Positions 1 through 9,458 of a stretch of 64,000 nucleotides of DNA are shown piece by piece; positions within the stretch are counted from its first letter, which is position 1, and the number at the start of each line of letters is the position of its first letter. The stretch lies in assembly GCF_010500895.1 (NCBI RefSeq), contig NZ_JAAAWO010000004.1, positions 282,267 through 346,266 of the forward strand, written 5' to 3'. Source of the stretch: Alteromonas genovensis. GTDB lineage: Bacteria > Pseudomonadota > Gammaproteobacteria > Enterobacterales > Alteromonadaceae. A program made the position numbers and the translations under genes. The notes beneath the pieces were generated by a model. The model was not told the DNA's origin. It ran no database searches and saw only the letters and a list, made by a program, of their open reading frames with translations.

Positions 1-49
1 CCTGTAGCGTTGCCATTCGCTTTTCTTCGTCATTGTTTTTGTGAGTCAT
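1..49 (-). CDS. Partial 5' end of a gene, possibly slyX
   Basis: A minus-strand reading frame starts with ATG at 47-49 and runs off the left edge, giving MTHKNNDEEKRMATLQ. No family can be proved from 16 residues. SlyX is suggested only by context: in many Gammaproteobacteria slyX sits beside fkpA, and fkpA is 1.2 kb to the right here. The short, charged, helix-prone N-terminus is compatible with the SlyX coiled coil but does not identify it. Confidence 0.35.
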   Translation of the reverse strand, partial: MTHKNNDEEKRMATLQ

Positions 50-124
50 CGCGCTCTCTATGGTTTTTTGCTGCTTGTTACACGTTTTATTACGCGTTGC
101 CGCAAATAGTGTTGCTACTACTGG

Positions 125-1117
125 CTATCGCTCTCGCTGCCACACTTCGGCTAAGCCACTGCTGCTTTCTGTGACTATGTTACCATTTGGCAAGAACCCA
201 ACGCCATACACAACTGACGTAGGTGGCGATATTGTTTCACGCACCGCTACTTGAATAGACTGAATTTGATCGCCGGTTTCAATATCCCACAGATACGCTT
301 TTCGTGATGGCGAACCGGTAAGTAAATACTTACCGTCTTTTGAAAACTCCACATCGGTAAATATCTTTTGCCGCGCAATGTAATTTAGGCTGCTCACGGG
401 TTGCCCGGTTTGCACATTCCAAATTTGCGACTTGCTTTGGCTATCGGCGGTAAAGGCGAATCGCCCTTCATCGTCCAACGCTACCTTTGTGACCCGAGTG
501 GGATGGGTAAAGGTATGCAAAATTTGTCCAGTTTCTGTGCTCCACAAATAGGCAAGGTAGTCATTACCACCGGTAAGCGCATACTTGCCATTTGGCGAGA
601 TATCAATAGAGTTCACTTTTTCCTGATGCCCCAAAAACTCAAGACGCCGCTGGGTACTGGGTTCGAAAAACATGACTTTGCCGCTTGAGCGAGCCACGAG
701 TATGCCTCTACCATTATTGGTAACGGCTACATCTCTTATGTTCGACTCATCTATTCGCCAGAACCCTACTGGCTCGCCAGTCTCCATATCCCACAAAGCA
801 AACGCAACTCTGTCTGCGGTAACAACGTATCGCTTGTCCGCGCTAATATGCACCGACACTACAAGGTTATTCCCTTCGCTTTGGTGACCCCACCGGTACA
901 AAGGTTCGCTTTCTCCAATACGCCACACGTTGATGCCGTTATCAACGCCAGAAACAACGGCAATGGTCCCGTCTGCGGAAATGTCTGCCGCATATGCACC
1001 TTCTTCAACATGACGCCACTGCTTTAATGGCGTAGTATCAGGAACCGTACACCCTACGGATCCGCAAATAGCTGTGATGAGTAATAATAATCTCAGGAAC
1101 ATTTTGGACCTAAACAT
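125..1117 (-). CDS. WD40-repeat lipoprotein
   Basis: The protein opens with a lipoprotein signal peptide (basic start, hydrophobic LLLLITAI, lipobox ending GSVGC), so it should be acylated and membrane anchored. The rest is a chain of about six to seven WD40-type blades with repeated GD/WD endings such as LWDMETGE, LWSTETGQ, IWNVQTGQ and LWDIETGD, which predicts a beta-propeller acting as a protein interaction scaffold. I use the ATG at 1117. A TTG six bases further out, or the ATG at 1102 behind a weak AGG, are alternatives. The partner is unknown. It is a single gene facing away from fkpA. Confidence 0.8.
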   Translation of the reverse strand: MFRSKMFLRLLLLITAICGSVGCTVPDTTPLKQWRHVEEGAYAADISADGTIAVVSGVDNGINVWRIGESEPLYRWGHQSEGNNLVVSVHISADKRYVVTADRVAFALWDMETGEPVGFWRIDESNIRDVAVTNNGRGILVARSSGKVMFFEPSTQRRLEFLGHQEKVNSIDISPNGKYALTGGNDYLAYLWSTETGQILHTFTHPTRVTKVALDDEGRFAFTADSQSKSQIWNVQTGQPVSSLNYIARQKIFTDVEFSKDGKYLLTGSPSRKAYLWDIETGDQIQSIQVAVRETISPPTSVVYGVGFLPNGNIVTESSSGLAEVWQRER

Positions 1118-1254
1118 AATCAAATGGGTTTCGCTTTGTGAACGCTACGTTTAACATAGCACGGATATCGCATCTTTAACTATCGTGCACACTGCCTTAG
1201 ATGCAGCAGTATAGACATTGAAGCATGATGATAAAAATTAATGGAGACGTTTTT

Positions 1255-2040
1255 ATGCAGAAGTCGCTCGTTGCCTTATCAACACTAGCTGCGCTTGGAC
1301 TATTCGCTTGCCAGCCTAATACTTCAGATGAGGCTACAACTACCAGCGCAGACAATGCCAACGCATCTTCTGTTGCAGCAGAAGAAATGACAGATACGCA
1401 AAAGCAGGCATACGCAATGGGTGCAAGCATGGGCTTATTTGTGACTAATCGCGCTGAGCAGCAAGAACAGCTTGGTTTAGCACTAGACCAAGACGCACTT
1501 AAGCAAGGCTTTACTGACGGATTAAACGACACGCTTAAGTTTACGCCAGAGCAGATCCAACAAATTGCTCAACAGGGTGAAGAAATGTTGCGTACTAAGC
1601 AACAAGAAATGGCGGCACAAGCGGCAGAAAAGAATATTGAAGCCGGTGTTGCGTACCTTGCAGAAAATGCAGAGCGCGATGGCGTAACCACTACCGAATC
1701 AGGCCTACAATACGAAGTGCTTGAAGAAGGTGAAGGCAACAGCCCTGCTGCTACTGACATGGTTAAAGTACATTACCGTGGCACCTTGCTAGATGGTACT
1801 GTTTTCGACTCATCATATGACAGAGGCGAGCCAGCTGAATTTCCACTAAATCGCGTTATTCCTGGCTGGACTGAGGGTGTTCAATTAATGAAGGAAGGCG
1901 CTAAATACCGCTTCCATATCCCGTCAGAACTTGCCTACGGTGAGCGTGCTACTGGAGCGATTACACCAAACTCAACACTTATTTTTGATGTTGAGCTACT
2001 TGAAGTAAAAGCACCAGCAACAGAAGCACCAACTGAGTAA
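1255..2040 (+). CDS. fkpA: FKBP-type peptidyl-prolyl isomerase, FkpA/Mip-like lipoprotein
   Basis: This is an envelope peptidyl-prolyl cis-trans isomerase that helps fold exported proteins. The start at 1255 is chosen because GGAG lies about nine bases upstream and the product then begins with a clean lipoprotein signal (LGLFAC lipobox). Residues roughly 50-140 form the helical FKBP_N dimerisation domain (AYAMGASMG). The C-terminal FKBP catalytic domain shows VKVHYRGTLLDGTVFDSS and IPSELAYGERA. At 261 aa it has the normal Mip/FkpA length. Unlike E. coli FkpA it is a predicted lipoprotein rather than a soluble periplasmic protein. A strong terminator follows. Confidence 0.92.
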   Translation: MQKSLVALSTLAALGLFACQPNTSDEATTTSADNANASSVAAEEMTDTQKQAYAMGASMGLFVTNRAEQQEQLGLALDQDALKQGFTDGLNDTLKFTPEQIQQIAQQGEEMLRTKQQEMAAQAAEKNIEAGVAYLAENAERDGVTTTESGLQYEVLEEGEGNSPAATDMVKVHYRGTLLDGTVFDSSYDRGEPAEFPLNRVIPGWTEGVQLMKEGAKYRFHIPSELAYGERATGAITPNSTLIFDVELLEVKAPATEAPTE

Positions 2041-2101
2041 CATCTGCTATTTATGGTGGCGTTTTCTTCGCCTCACAAAATAGCACGAGTGCAAAAAAGA
2101 G

Positions 2102-2135
2102 AAAGCCGACGTTAATCACGTCGGCTTTGTTGTTT
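2102..2135 (+). terminator. Rho-independent terminator after fkpA
   Basis: Perfect 10-bp stem (AAAGCCGACG, 2102-2111, with its complement at 2119-2128), 7-base loop, then a T-rich tail GTTGTTTT. It lies 60 bases past the fkpA stop. Confidence 0.88.
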
Positions 2136-2343
2136 TAGTGAGTCAGCTAATTCCATGCCTACCTTTCCCTATGAGCGAGTGGCGTTCAACCACGTCTGTA
2201 TCCAATTAGTAAAGTGGATATTTCAATGTGCTAGGTGCCTCGAATCACCCTTTAACTATAGTACAGTGCGTTGATTTTTCACCTTTGAAACCGACTTTTC
2301 TTGTAACATTTTCGACTTAAACTGCCGTGGTTAGACTGTTTTG

Positions 2344-2468
2344 ATTTAACGCTTAAGGCTGTTTTACCGCTCAAGGCTGTTTTAACGCTCAGGGCTGTTT
2401 ACCGCTCAGGGCTGTTTACCGCTCAGGGCTCTTTTAACGCTCAGGGCTCTTTTAACGCTCAGGGCTGC
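2344..2468. repeat. Short tandem repeat, about seven 17-18 bp units
   Basis: Seven consecutive near-identical units of the form TTAACGCTCAGGGCTGT alternate with TTACCGCTCAGGGCTGT. They differ at a few bases and in spacing. The array overlaps the stop codon of the minus-strand gene 2452-2721 and otherwise lies in non-coding DNA. Confidence 0.85.
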
Positions 2469-2721
2469 GGCGGCGTTCGGTGTGCAGCTTAAAACTAGCA
2501 AAGTGTTTAAGCAGAGACTGGCCTATTTTATACATTGTTATACCTGCAAATATAAAGAGAACGGTTTGAATACTCTGTAAACGAACAACCACATCTAAAA
2601 AAGCGTAAAATAGTAATAACCCGCCGGTTAGCAGCACCATAAAGCCCAGAATGGTACCGCTCACATTGAGCGAGTCATTGTGGGTCTTTTGACGATAAAA
2701 TACGGATAATTTGTTTTGCAT
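2452..2721 (-). CDS. Small two-helix membrane protein, function unknown
   Basis: 89 residues with two clear hydrophobic helices (about 22-44 and 51-67), a charged N-terminus and an Arg-rich tail ending RRRSPER. I do not recognise a family. The stop codon falls in the tandem repeat described separately, so the C-terminus is partly written by repeat-adjacent DNA. It has no close operon partner. Confidence 0.55.
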   Translation of the reverse strand: MQNKLSVFYRQKTHNDSLNVSGTILGFMVLLTGGLLLFYAFLDVVVRLQSIQTVLFIFAGITMYKIGQSLLKHFASFKLHTERRRSPER

Positions 2722-3050
2722 AACACCATCCTTAAATTGTTCACTATTTATACTGCGACAAGCGGGTAAAAGTTTATGTTCATTAATTCACCGTAAATTA
2801 ATCCACCTCGTCCCGTTGATTCTTTTTCTAAGCGCTGTTTATGGCGTGTTGACCTAGGGGCGTGCCCGAGTATCCATTGCTGTATTTTTACTGCCAACCT
2901 TTGCAATGCTTCTTTCGGTATGACTCTTTTGGTATGACTCTTTTGCTACGGCTTATTCGTTACGGCTCTTTCGTAAGAATAAGGGATTGCGTTTTTTGTT
3001 ATTACCCACATACAGTAGATAAACACCAGTTCATTCATTTATAGGATATT

Positions 3051-3536
3051 GTGAAGACTCCACTTATCACTCGAAAAGGCTACACAAAACTCAGGAACGA
3101 GCTTGAGGTTTTATGGCGTGAGGAAAGGCCTGAAATAACCCGCAAAGTCACGTGGGCGGCAAGCCTTGGCGATCGCAGTGAAAATGCTGATTATCAGTAC
3201 AACAAAAAGAAGCTGCGCGAAATAGATCGCCGCGTTCGTTACTTACGAAAATGCTTAGAAAACCTAAAAGTGGTGGATTATGACCCACAGCAAGAAGGTA
3301 AAGTGTTCTTTGGGGCCTGGGTAGAGATAGAGAACGAAGCAGGCGAGGTACTAGAGCTAAGACTCGCTGGTTACGACGAAATTTTCGGTCGTAAAGACTA
3401 CATTTCTATTGATTCCCCTATGGCAAGAGCACTTGTAGGAAAAGAAGAGGACGATGAGTTCGTCGTAAAAACCGAAACCGATATAAAGGAATGGTGGATA
3501 AACAGAATTTGGTACGATCCCACAGATAAAATATAG
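3051..3536 (+). CDS. greB: Transcription elongation factor GreB
   Basis: GreB stimulates cleavage of backtracked RNA by RNA polymerase. The 161-aa protein has the N-terminal antiparallel coiled coil with the acidic tip motif (LGDRSENADYQYNKKKLREIDRR) and the C-terminal FKBP-like domain, where IDSPMARALVGKEEDDE is diagnostic. The start is GTG at 3051, behind AGGA. It precedes tex, the same order as greB-yhgF in E. coli. Confidence 0.95.
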   Translation: MKTPLITRKGYTKLRNELEVLWREERPEITRKVTWAASLGDRSENADYQYNKKKLREIDRRVRYLRKCLENLKVVDYDPQQEGKVFFGAWVEIENEAGEVLELRLAGYDEIFGRKDYISIDSPMARALVGKEEDDEFVVKTETDIKEWWINRIWYDPTDKI

Positions 3537-3707
3537 TGTAACGTCAAGCACACACCGTTAACTAGCGGATGATCTGACGACTTTTGCCAAATGGCGATGC
3601 TATACTCGCCGTTATTATTTCCAGTACAAACACTGCACCAGAAACATCAGGTTCGTGCAGGTTTCTCGCTTTTGTCAAAAGCGCATCAATAGTATTTTGG
3701 GCCATAT

Positions 3708-6074
3708 ATGATTATCAATAAAATTGCTGAAGAACTTTCAGTACAAGCGTCGCAAGTCAACGCAGCAGTAAAACTTCTCGATGGAGGGGCGACTGTTCCT
3801 TTTATTGCTCGTTACAGAAAAGAGGCCACAGAAGGGCTCGACGATACGCAATTGAGAAATTTAGAACAGCGACTCACCTATTTGCGCGAACTTGAAGAGC
3901 GCCGCGACGTGATCCTTCGCTCGATAGATGAGCAAGGTAAACTTACCGACGAGTTAAAAGCCAATATTGGCAATGCCGATAGCAAAACCACCCTTGAAGA
4001 CTTATACCTGCCGTTTAAACCTCGCCGTCGCACCAAAGGACAGATTGCGATTGAAGCAGGCTTAACGCCATTAGCTGATTTGTTATTTAACAAGCCCGAC
4101 ACTAACATCGAAGAAGCAGCAAACCAGTATGTGGATGCTGAGAAAGGCGTTGCCGACACCAAAGCGGCTTTAGAAGGCGCTCGCTTTATCCTGATGGAGC
4201 GCTTTGCTGAAGACGCCGCGCTACTTGGCAAAATCCGTCTTTACCTAACCGAAAACGCGCACCTTAAAAGCACTCTTGCGCCGGGTAAAGAAAAAGATGC
4301 CGCAAAATATAAAGATTATTTTTCTCATAGCGAAAAATACAAAGGGGTGCCCTCACACCGTGCGCTTGCTATGTTCAGGGGCCGTAACGAAGGCTTACTG
4401 CACATTCAGATAGATGCAGACCCTCAGCAAGATGAAAAAGGGCCGTCTCATTGCGAGCATATTATTGCTTCACACTATGCCATTACCCATCGCGGACGTT
4501 CCGCCGACGATTTTCTTGCGCAAGTGGTGCAGTGGACGTGGAAGATAAAAATTGGTCTTCATATGGAAACCGAACTTTTCAGTGCCCTTAGAGAGCGCGC
4601 TGAAAAAGAGGCGATTGATGTATTTGCCAAAAACCTCAACGACCTGTTAATGGCCGCACCAGCGGGTGCTAAAACCACAATGGGGCTAGATCCAGGCTTA
4701 CGCACTGGGGTAAAGGTAGCTATTGTAGATAGCACCGGAAAAGTATTAGCGTCGAATACGATATTCCCTCATGCGCCGCAAAATCAGTGGGATAAATCAA
4801 GCCGCACACTAACCACCTTGTGCAAACAGTACAAAGTGGACTTGATCAGTATCGGCAACGGAACGGGTTCGCGAGAGACTGACAAGCTGGTTGGAGAGGT
4901 GTTGAAAAGCAACCCAGACCTTAGCGCACAAAAAATCATGGTTAGCGAAGCCGGTGCATCTGTGTACTCAGCATCAGAACTGGCTTCAAAAGAACTCCCT
5001 ACCCTCGATGTTTCTATACGCGGTGCTGTCTCTATTGCACGTCGGTTACAAGACCCGTTAGCCGAGCTGGTAAAAATTGAGCCTAAAGCGATTGGTGTAG
5101 GCCAATATCAGCATGATGTCAGTCAAAGTCAGCTTGGAAAGTCATTAGACCGCGTTATAGAAGATTGTGTGAATGCAGTTGGTGTTGATTTAAATACAGC
5201 ATCACCCGCCTTGCTTAGCTATGTGTCTGGATTAAATAAGACACTGGCTCACAATATTGTGAAGCTTAGGGACAGCAAGGGCGCATTTTCAAACCGTAAA
5301 GCCTTGTTAGACGTTGAACGCTTAGGACCTAAAGCCTATGAACAAGCCGCTGGTTTTTTGCGTATTGTCAACGGAAGCAACCCGCTAGATGCTTCTTCAG
5401 TGCACCCTGAAGCTTATCCTGTGGTAGACAAGATTGTAGATACGGCAGCAGTGGCGGTAAACGATATTATTGGCAATACTGAATTGCTGAAAAGCTTATC
5501 GCCCGAGACGTTCACCAATGACGATTTTGGTATTCCTACCGTTAAAGACATATTTAAAGAGCTTGAAAAACCAGGCCGCGACCCTCGTCCAGAATTTAAA
5601 ACGGCTTCATTTAAAGAAGGCGTAGAAAAAATTACCGACTTAGAGCCGGGAATGATCCTTGAAGGCGTGGTGAGTAATGTAGCCAATTTTGGCGCTTTTG
5701 TGGATGTGGGTGTTCATCAAGATGGCCTAGTGCATATTTCGGCGCTGACTAACAAGTTCATCTCAGACCCTCGCGAAGTGGTTAAAGCAGGTGACATTGT
5801 AAAAGTGAAGGTGATGGAAGTGGACGTAGCGCGCAAACGCATTTCCTTTACCATGCGTCTTGAAGATACACCTACCCCGTCGCGCGACAATGCCAACGGC
5901 GGCGATGCTAATAACGCCAGAGAAAGCCGCTCAAAGCAGGATAGAGGGCCACGTTCAAATCAAAATGCGCATAAGGGCAATCAGCGAGGCGGACAACATC
6001 GCAATGCGAAGCCTCAGCAAAATAGTGCAATGGGCAACGCCTTTGCTGATGCACTTGCGAAAGCGAAAAAGTAA
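3708..6074 (+). CDS. tex: Tex family RNA-binding transcription accessory protein
   Basis: 788 aa, slightly longer than E. coli YhgF. The domains in order are: the N-terminal Tex domain ([22 protein letters not shown] near residue 35), a YqgF-like RNase fold starting about residue 325 ([16 protein letters not shown]), helix-hairpin-helix segments near 495-560 ([17 protein letters not shown]), and an S1 domain at about 645-715 ([17 protein letters not shown]). The last 60 residues are a low-complexity Asn/Gln/Gly/Arg tail probably involved in RNA contact. Tex proteins act in transcription and RNA turnover. It follows greB and ends at a strong terminator. Confidence 0.95.
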   Translation: MIINKIAEELSVQASQVNAAVKLLDGGATVPFIARYRKEATEGLDDTQLRNLEQRLTYLRELEERRDVILRSIDEQGKLTDELKANIGNADSKTTLEDLYLPFKPRRRTKGQIAIEAGLTPLADLLFNKPDTNIEEAANQYVDAEKGVADTKAALEGARFILMERFAEDAALLGKIRLYLTENAHLKSTLAPGKEKDAAKYKDYFSHSEKYKGVPSHRALAMFRGRNEGLLHIQIDADPQQDEKGPSHCEHIIASHYAITHRGRSADDFLAQVVQWTWKIKIGLHMETELFSALRERAEKEAIDVFAKNLNDLLMAAPAGAKTTMGLDPGLRTGVKVAIVDSTGKVLASNTIFPHAPQNQWDKSSRTLTTLCKQYKVDLISIGNGTGSRETDKLVGEVLKSNPDLSAQKIMVSEAGASVYSASELASKELPTLDVSIRGAVSIARRLQDPLAELVKIEPKAIGVGQYQHDVSQSQLGKSLDRVIEDCVNAVGVDLNTASPALLSYVSGLNKTLAHNIVKLRDSKGAFSNRKALLDVERLGPKAYEQAAGFLRIVNGSNPLDASSVHPEAYPVVDKIVDTAAVAVNDIIGNTELLKSLSPETFTNDDFGIPTVKDIFKELEKPGRDPRPEFKTASFKEGVEKITDLEPGMILEGVVSNVANFGAFVDVGVHQDGLVHISALTNKFISDPREVVKAGDIVKVKVMEVDVARKRISFTMRLEDTPTPSRDNANGGDANNARESRSKQDRGPRSNQNAHKGNQRGGQHRNAKPQQNSAMGNAFADALAKAKK

Positions 6075-6110
6075 GTAAGCGCACTCTGTAACGTAAAAAG
6101 GGTAACGTAA

Positions 6111-6148
6111 AAAGGGGCTAAGCGAAAACGCTAAGCCCCTTTTTTTAT
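6111..6148 (+). terminator. Strong terminator after tex, probably bidirectional
   Basis: A 14-bp perfect stem (AAAGGGGCTAAGCG, 6111-6124) closes over an AAAA loop with its complement at 6129-6142, followed by T residues. Tex arrives from the left and the SprA-like gene from the right, so one hairpin can serve both. Confidence 0.92.
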
Positions 6149-6156
6149 GCTAACTA

Positions 6157-7248
6157 TCAAGCTTGCAGTGAAAGACCTTCACGGGATGGTGTGTAAGCTT
6201 GAGTATAGAGATTTTGAATGCGACCTATGCGCGCCTGCATGGCGCTGCTCTCTTGTGACTCTAACGACTTAACTTCTGACGCCTGTGCTTGAGACGCAAA
6301 ATTAGCTTCATCTAAACGTCTGGTAGGGGTGTCTACCCCTGCGCTATCAGTAATTTCGTCAATACTCGGTGGAGCCACATCTATAGCGGGAATAGTAATT
6401 TCGCTAGGGTTTAGCGCGCCAACACCCTGAGTGCTAGGACCTTGACCGCTAGGCTCTGCTTCACTCACAGCGCCATTGGCACTGACACCTGTGACAGAAT
6501 TAGCACCTGTGACAGAATTAGCGCTTTCTGCAGCGCTAACGTCGCCACTAGACTGCAGCGTGTCTCGGTTTTCTTTTGCTATGTCATTGCGGGCATCAAA
6601 AGCTTTTTGCGCAGCTTCCGCCGCGACTTTCAAGTCTTGAGAAGAAGGCTGTGCCGGCGCTAATGCTGCTGCTCTTACTTGCTGCATTTTACGCAACGTT
6701 TGTTCGGCAGATTGCTCTTCTGAGATATCTATTGATACCTCTCCGCCGGTAACATAACGCTTTTTGTCTGGGCCGGTTGTATATTCATACTGAGGTGACC
6801 CCGCATATTGACCGCCAGTAGCTGCGTGCGCTTGCTCGTGGGTACGCACTTCTTGTTCTCTAGCCTTGAGATCCTCAATTTCCTGCTTGTCTTCTTCTGT
6901 TAGTACAGGCTGTGCGGATTGTTGCTGGTTTCTTTGTTCTTGCTCAGCGCCTTCTTTGCCCGCACTTTCATCTTGCGCGTTGTCTTTTTCTTGACCAAAC
7001 ACATTTTGAAACGCAGCTTGAAGGTCTGTCTGAATTTGTGGACGGTCGTAGGTGACAGGAGGTTGAGGTAAACCTGGGCTACGTGCCTTATCAGCCTCTG
7101 AACCCAGGCCTTTTTGCGACGCGCCCTGCTCTGCATCGCCAGTTTTAGGAATGGTTTCGCGCTGAACGTTATCTCGACGGGCAGACTCAGTGTTCGTATT
7201 CGCAGTGGGATACGCTATAGCGGTAAGAATAGGCGCTACAAAATTCAC
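6157..7248 (-). CDS. SprA-related putative zinc metalloprotease (PF12118 type)
   Basis: The recognisable core is residues about 120-205, with REQEVRTHEQAHAATGG followed by YEYTTGPDKKRYVTGGEVSIDI. This is the SprA-related signature containing an HExxH-like metal site in the form HEQAH. The flanks are Gln/Ala/Ser-rich and probably disordered. No signal peptide is visible. The gene starts 10 bases after the stop of the flagellar-like gene 7259-7564, so the two probably form an operon. The substrate is unknown, and a role in the flagellum or envelope is only suggested by the neighbour. Confidence 0.75.
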   Translation of the reverse strand: MNFVAPILTAIAYPTANTNTESARRDNVQRETIPKTGDAEQGASQKGLGSEADKARSPGLPQPPVTYDRPQIQTDLQAAFQNVFGQEKDNAQDESAGKEGAEQEQRNQQQSAQPVLTEEDKQEIEDLKAREQEVRTHEQAHAATGGQYAGSPQYEYTTGPDKKRYVTGGEVSIDISEEQSAEQTLRKMQQVRAAALAPAQPSSQDLKVAAEAAQKAFDARNDIAKENRDTLQSSGDVSAAESANSVTGANSVTGVSANGAVSEAEPSGQGPSTQGVGALNPSEITIPAIDVAPPSIDEITDSAGVDTPTRRLDEANFASQAQASEVKSLESQESSAMQARIGRIQNLYTQAYTPSREGLSLQA

Positions 7249-7258
7249 TGGTGTGTCC

Positions 7259-7564
7259 TTACGCTAATGTGTCGATAATGGTGCCAAGAGTATCATTTGC
7301 CACATCAAGTACTTTTGCCGATGCCTGTGCATTGAGACTGTTGACGTTGAGCGAGATCAGGTCGGAGGTAATATTAGCGGGCGCTTTTTGTGATGAATTC
7401 GCTAAAGAGCCGCTCTGTGATGTACCGCCAAGCTCTTGCTGGCGACCTGCAGTCTGTTGGGCGATATTGGACGCAGCCTGAGTCATACCATCACTGGCAC
7501 GCTGCAAACCGGATTGTCCTGCAAAAAACGCAGAATTGAGTGTAACGCCACTTACATCAGACAT
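7259..7564 (-). CDS. Small flagellar rod/hook-like protein
   Basis: 101 aa. The N-terminus (GLQRASDGMTQAASNIAQQ) and C-terminus (DLISLNVNSLNAQASAKV then DVANDTLGTIID) resemble the first and last helices of flagellar axial proteins such as FlgC/FlgG, where terminal heptad helices pack together. The middle beta domain is missing, so it is much shorter than any rod or hook subunit. It is likely a rod-like orphan found in Alteromonadales. It lies directly upstream of the SprA-like gene. Confidence 0.55.
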   Translation of the reverse strand: MSDVSGVTLNSAFFAGQSGLQRASDGMTQAASNIAQQTAGRQQELGGTSQSGSLANSSQKAPANITSDLISLNVNSLNAQASAKVLDVANDTLGTIIDTLA

Positions 7565-7717
7565 ATAATTCTCCTAACCTCTCATGCGCAATTATTAACC
7601 AATAAGAGGAAAAGATAAAGTACTCACGGGAGCTTTCGCACTAAGTCCCTGTACCTGTAGTGAATTTTTGTACGGCCGCTTTTACCTAAAGCGGCTTAAG
7701 CGCGAACACGATGACGA

Positions 7718-8542
7718 CTACGACGCCCGCTGCTGCTGTAAATTAGCCGCGAAGCTCGTTACTATGTCAGCAGTTTGCTGTGGATGTGAGATAAACGGCG
7801 CATGGGAGGCATGAGGCAAAACCACAGTATCGGCCTGAGGATGCAGCTCACAAATCCGGTCTATTCCCGCAGTGGGAACAAGGCTATCTAACCGGCCATA
7901 TAGTCGCAGTGTTGGAACCGATATACGACCAACAATCTGCCGCAAGTCCTCTTTTGCAAGAATGCCAAGGCCGCGCTTCAATGCTTCTTCTGCTGGCTCA
8001 GGATACTCGGTAACATGCTCCCTTATTGTCTTAATATCATTTTTAGCCGTCGCACTGCCCATCGCCTGAATAGCAAGAAAACGCTCTAACGTTTTCCTGT
8101 AATTCTTTTCCAATTGGGCTTCAAACATGGTGAGTAAGTCTTCTGCAATGCCTGGCCAACAAGGCCCAGCACTGAAGCGGGGCGTCGACGCGATTGTAAT
8201 AAGGCCGGCTAATTTTTGTGGTACATCAATGGCTATTTTTTGCGCGACCAAACCACCTAAAGACCAGCCTGCTAGTACGCAATGCTTAGGCAGCTGTGCG
8301 CTAATCATGTTTGCCAAGGCCTCTACGGTGTAAGGCTTAGGAAGATGATGTGCATTTTCACCAAAGCCAGGTAAGTCGATGGTGGTAACACGAAAGTAAT
8401 CTTGCAAATAGGGAATAAAGGAAGAAAAAGCACCGCTGTTCATTCCCCAGCCGTGAAGAAGTACTAGGTCCACTTTCGAATCGTTGAGATCAGTACCATG
8501 AGTACGGGTGACAAGCGCGTCGTTTGTCTGCAAACTTTCCAT
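7718..8542 (-). CDS. bioH: Pimeloyl-ACP methyl ester carboxylesterase BioH
   Basis: An alpha/beta hydrolase that would cleave the methyl ester of pimeloyl-ACP, which closes the pimelate branch of biotin synthesis. The nucleophile elbow AGWSLGG puts Ser at residue 94, with Asp219 (YGRLDSLVP) and His247 (HASHAPF) completing the triad. The oxyanion motif is LLHGWGMNSGAF. The length of 274 aa is normal. It is divergent from comF, as bioH and gntX are in E. coli, which supports BioH over a generic esterase. Confidence 0.88.
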   Translation of the reverse strand: MESLQTNDALVTRTHGTDLNDSKVDLVLLHGWGMNSGAFSSFIPYLQDYFRVTTIDLPGFGENAHHLPKPYTVEALANMISAQLPKHCVLAGWSLGGLVAQKIAIDVPQKLAGLITIASTPRFSAGPCWPGIAEDLLTMFEAQLEKNYRKTLERFLAIQAMGSATAKNDIKTIREHVTEYPEPAEEALKRGLGILAKEDLRQIVGRISVPTLRLYGRLDSLVPTAGIDRICELHPQADTVVLPHASHAPFISHPQQTADIVTSFAANLQQQRAS

Positions 8543-8693
8543 TTTACACCTCTTGTTCGTGAGTCGTGTCGTTAGCGAAAAAAGACATTATAGAAAAAGG
8601 CCAACCTTTTACGGTGAATAGCACTTTACTAATTAGCGGTTTAGTAAAAAGCACATTGAACAAAATACGTTTTAAAAACTGGCGGAGTCTTCG

Positions 8694-9392
8694 ATGAACC
8701 TTTCATGCCTACTATGTTATCAGGCAAGTCCTACGCCAGTGTGTCAATGGTGTGAATCTGATCTCTTTTTTTTCAACGAGGAAATACACGGAAACAACCT
8801 TTTAGAGTTTGGCCCCGTGGGGCGCCACGTAACCCATAGACACTACCACTCATTGTCCATTCTCGGCCTTTACACGTGGCCTATGTCATCCTTAATTCAC
8901 CAGTTTAAGTTTATGCATTCTCTCGTCGCAGGCAAGATGTTAAGCCAGTGGTTTGTCGATAAAAAGCAACACTGCACATTTTCAGTGCCTGATTTGCTCC
9001 TTCCAGTACCTATAAGTGCTTGGCGACTGGCTAAGCGCCATTATAATCAAGCCGGCGTTATGGCCGATTTTATAGGTAAGGGTTTAGGTATTCCGTGCCT
9101 GCATCAGTGGGCTATAAGAACAGGTTCAAGCACTCAGCACCAACTCTCTAAATCACAAAGAAAAAAGAACGCTGAACACGCCTTTGCGCTAACGCAATAT
9201 GCTATTGATGCGCTCGTACCGAGCAGAAATGATGAGTTTATTGTTGCGATAGTAGATGACGTGGTGACAACTGGCGTAACGGTAGACGTGCTTAGCAAAT
9301 TATTGCTAAAGCACTTCCCTAAAGTAAAAATACAGGTGTGGGCGATGACATTTACCCCACCACCCAAAAGCACCTTATACCAGACCGCGTAG
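8694..9392 (+). CDS. comF: ComF/GntX family phosphoribosyltransferase-like protein
   Basis: 232 aa. The N-terminal cysteines (CLLCYQ and CQWCES) form a small zinc-binding motif. The C-terminal PRTase fold has the PRPP loop IVAIVDDVVTTGVT and the conserved LLLPVPIS and RHYNQAG motifs. The family is linked to DNA uptake in competent bacteria and to gluconate or biotin loci elsewhere. The biochemical activity is not settled. It is divergently placed from bioH with 150 bases between, enough for two promoters. Confidence 0.88.
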   Translation: MNLSCLLCYQASPTPVCQWCESDLFFFNEEIHGNNLLEFGPVGRHVTHRHYHSLSILGLYTWPMSSLIHQFKFMHSLVAGKMLSQWFVDKKQHCTFSVPDLLLPVPISAWRLAKRHYNQAGVMADFIGKGLGIPCLHQWAIRTGSSTQHQLSKSQRKKNAEHAFALTQYAIDALVPSRNDEFIVAIVDDVVTTGVTVDVLSKLLLKHFPKVKIQVWAMTFTPPPKSTLYQTA

Positions 9393-9458
9393 CGACGTTA
9401 ACAAACGCTAACCTCGCCACGTCTAAGATGGTTCTTCTAACCGCTCACTTAAACGCTA

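Noticed and set aside
2862..3044. 60-aa plus-strand frame upstream of greB
   Set aside because: No ribosome site, Cys/Phe/Tyr-rich composition and overlap with the greB leader make coding unlikely.
7675..7695. GCCGCTTT hairpin as a terminator for bioH
   Set aside because: The stem is perfect but no T run follows on the minus strand, so only a weak terminator or processing site is possible.
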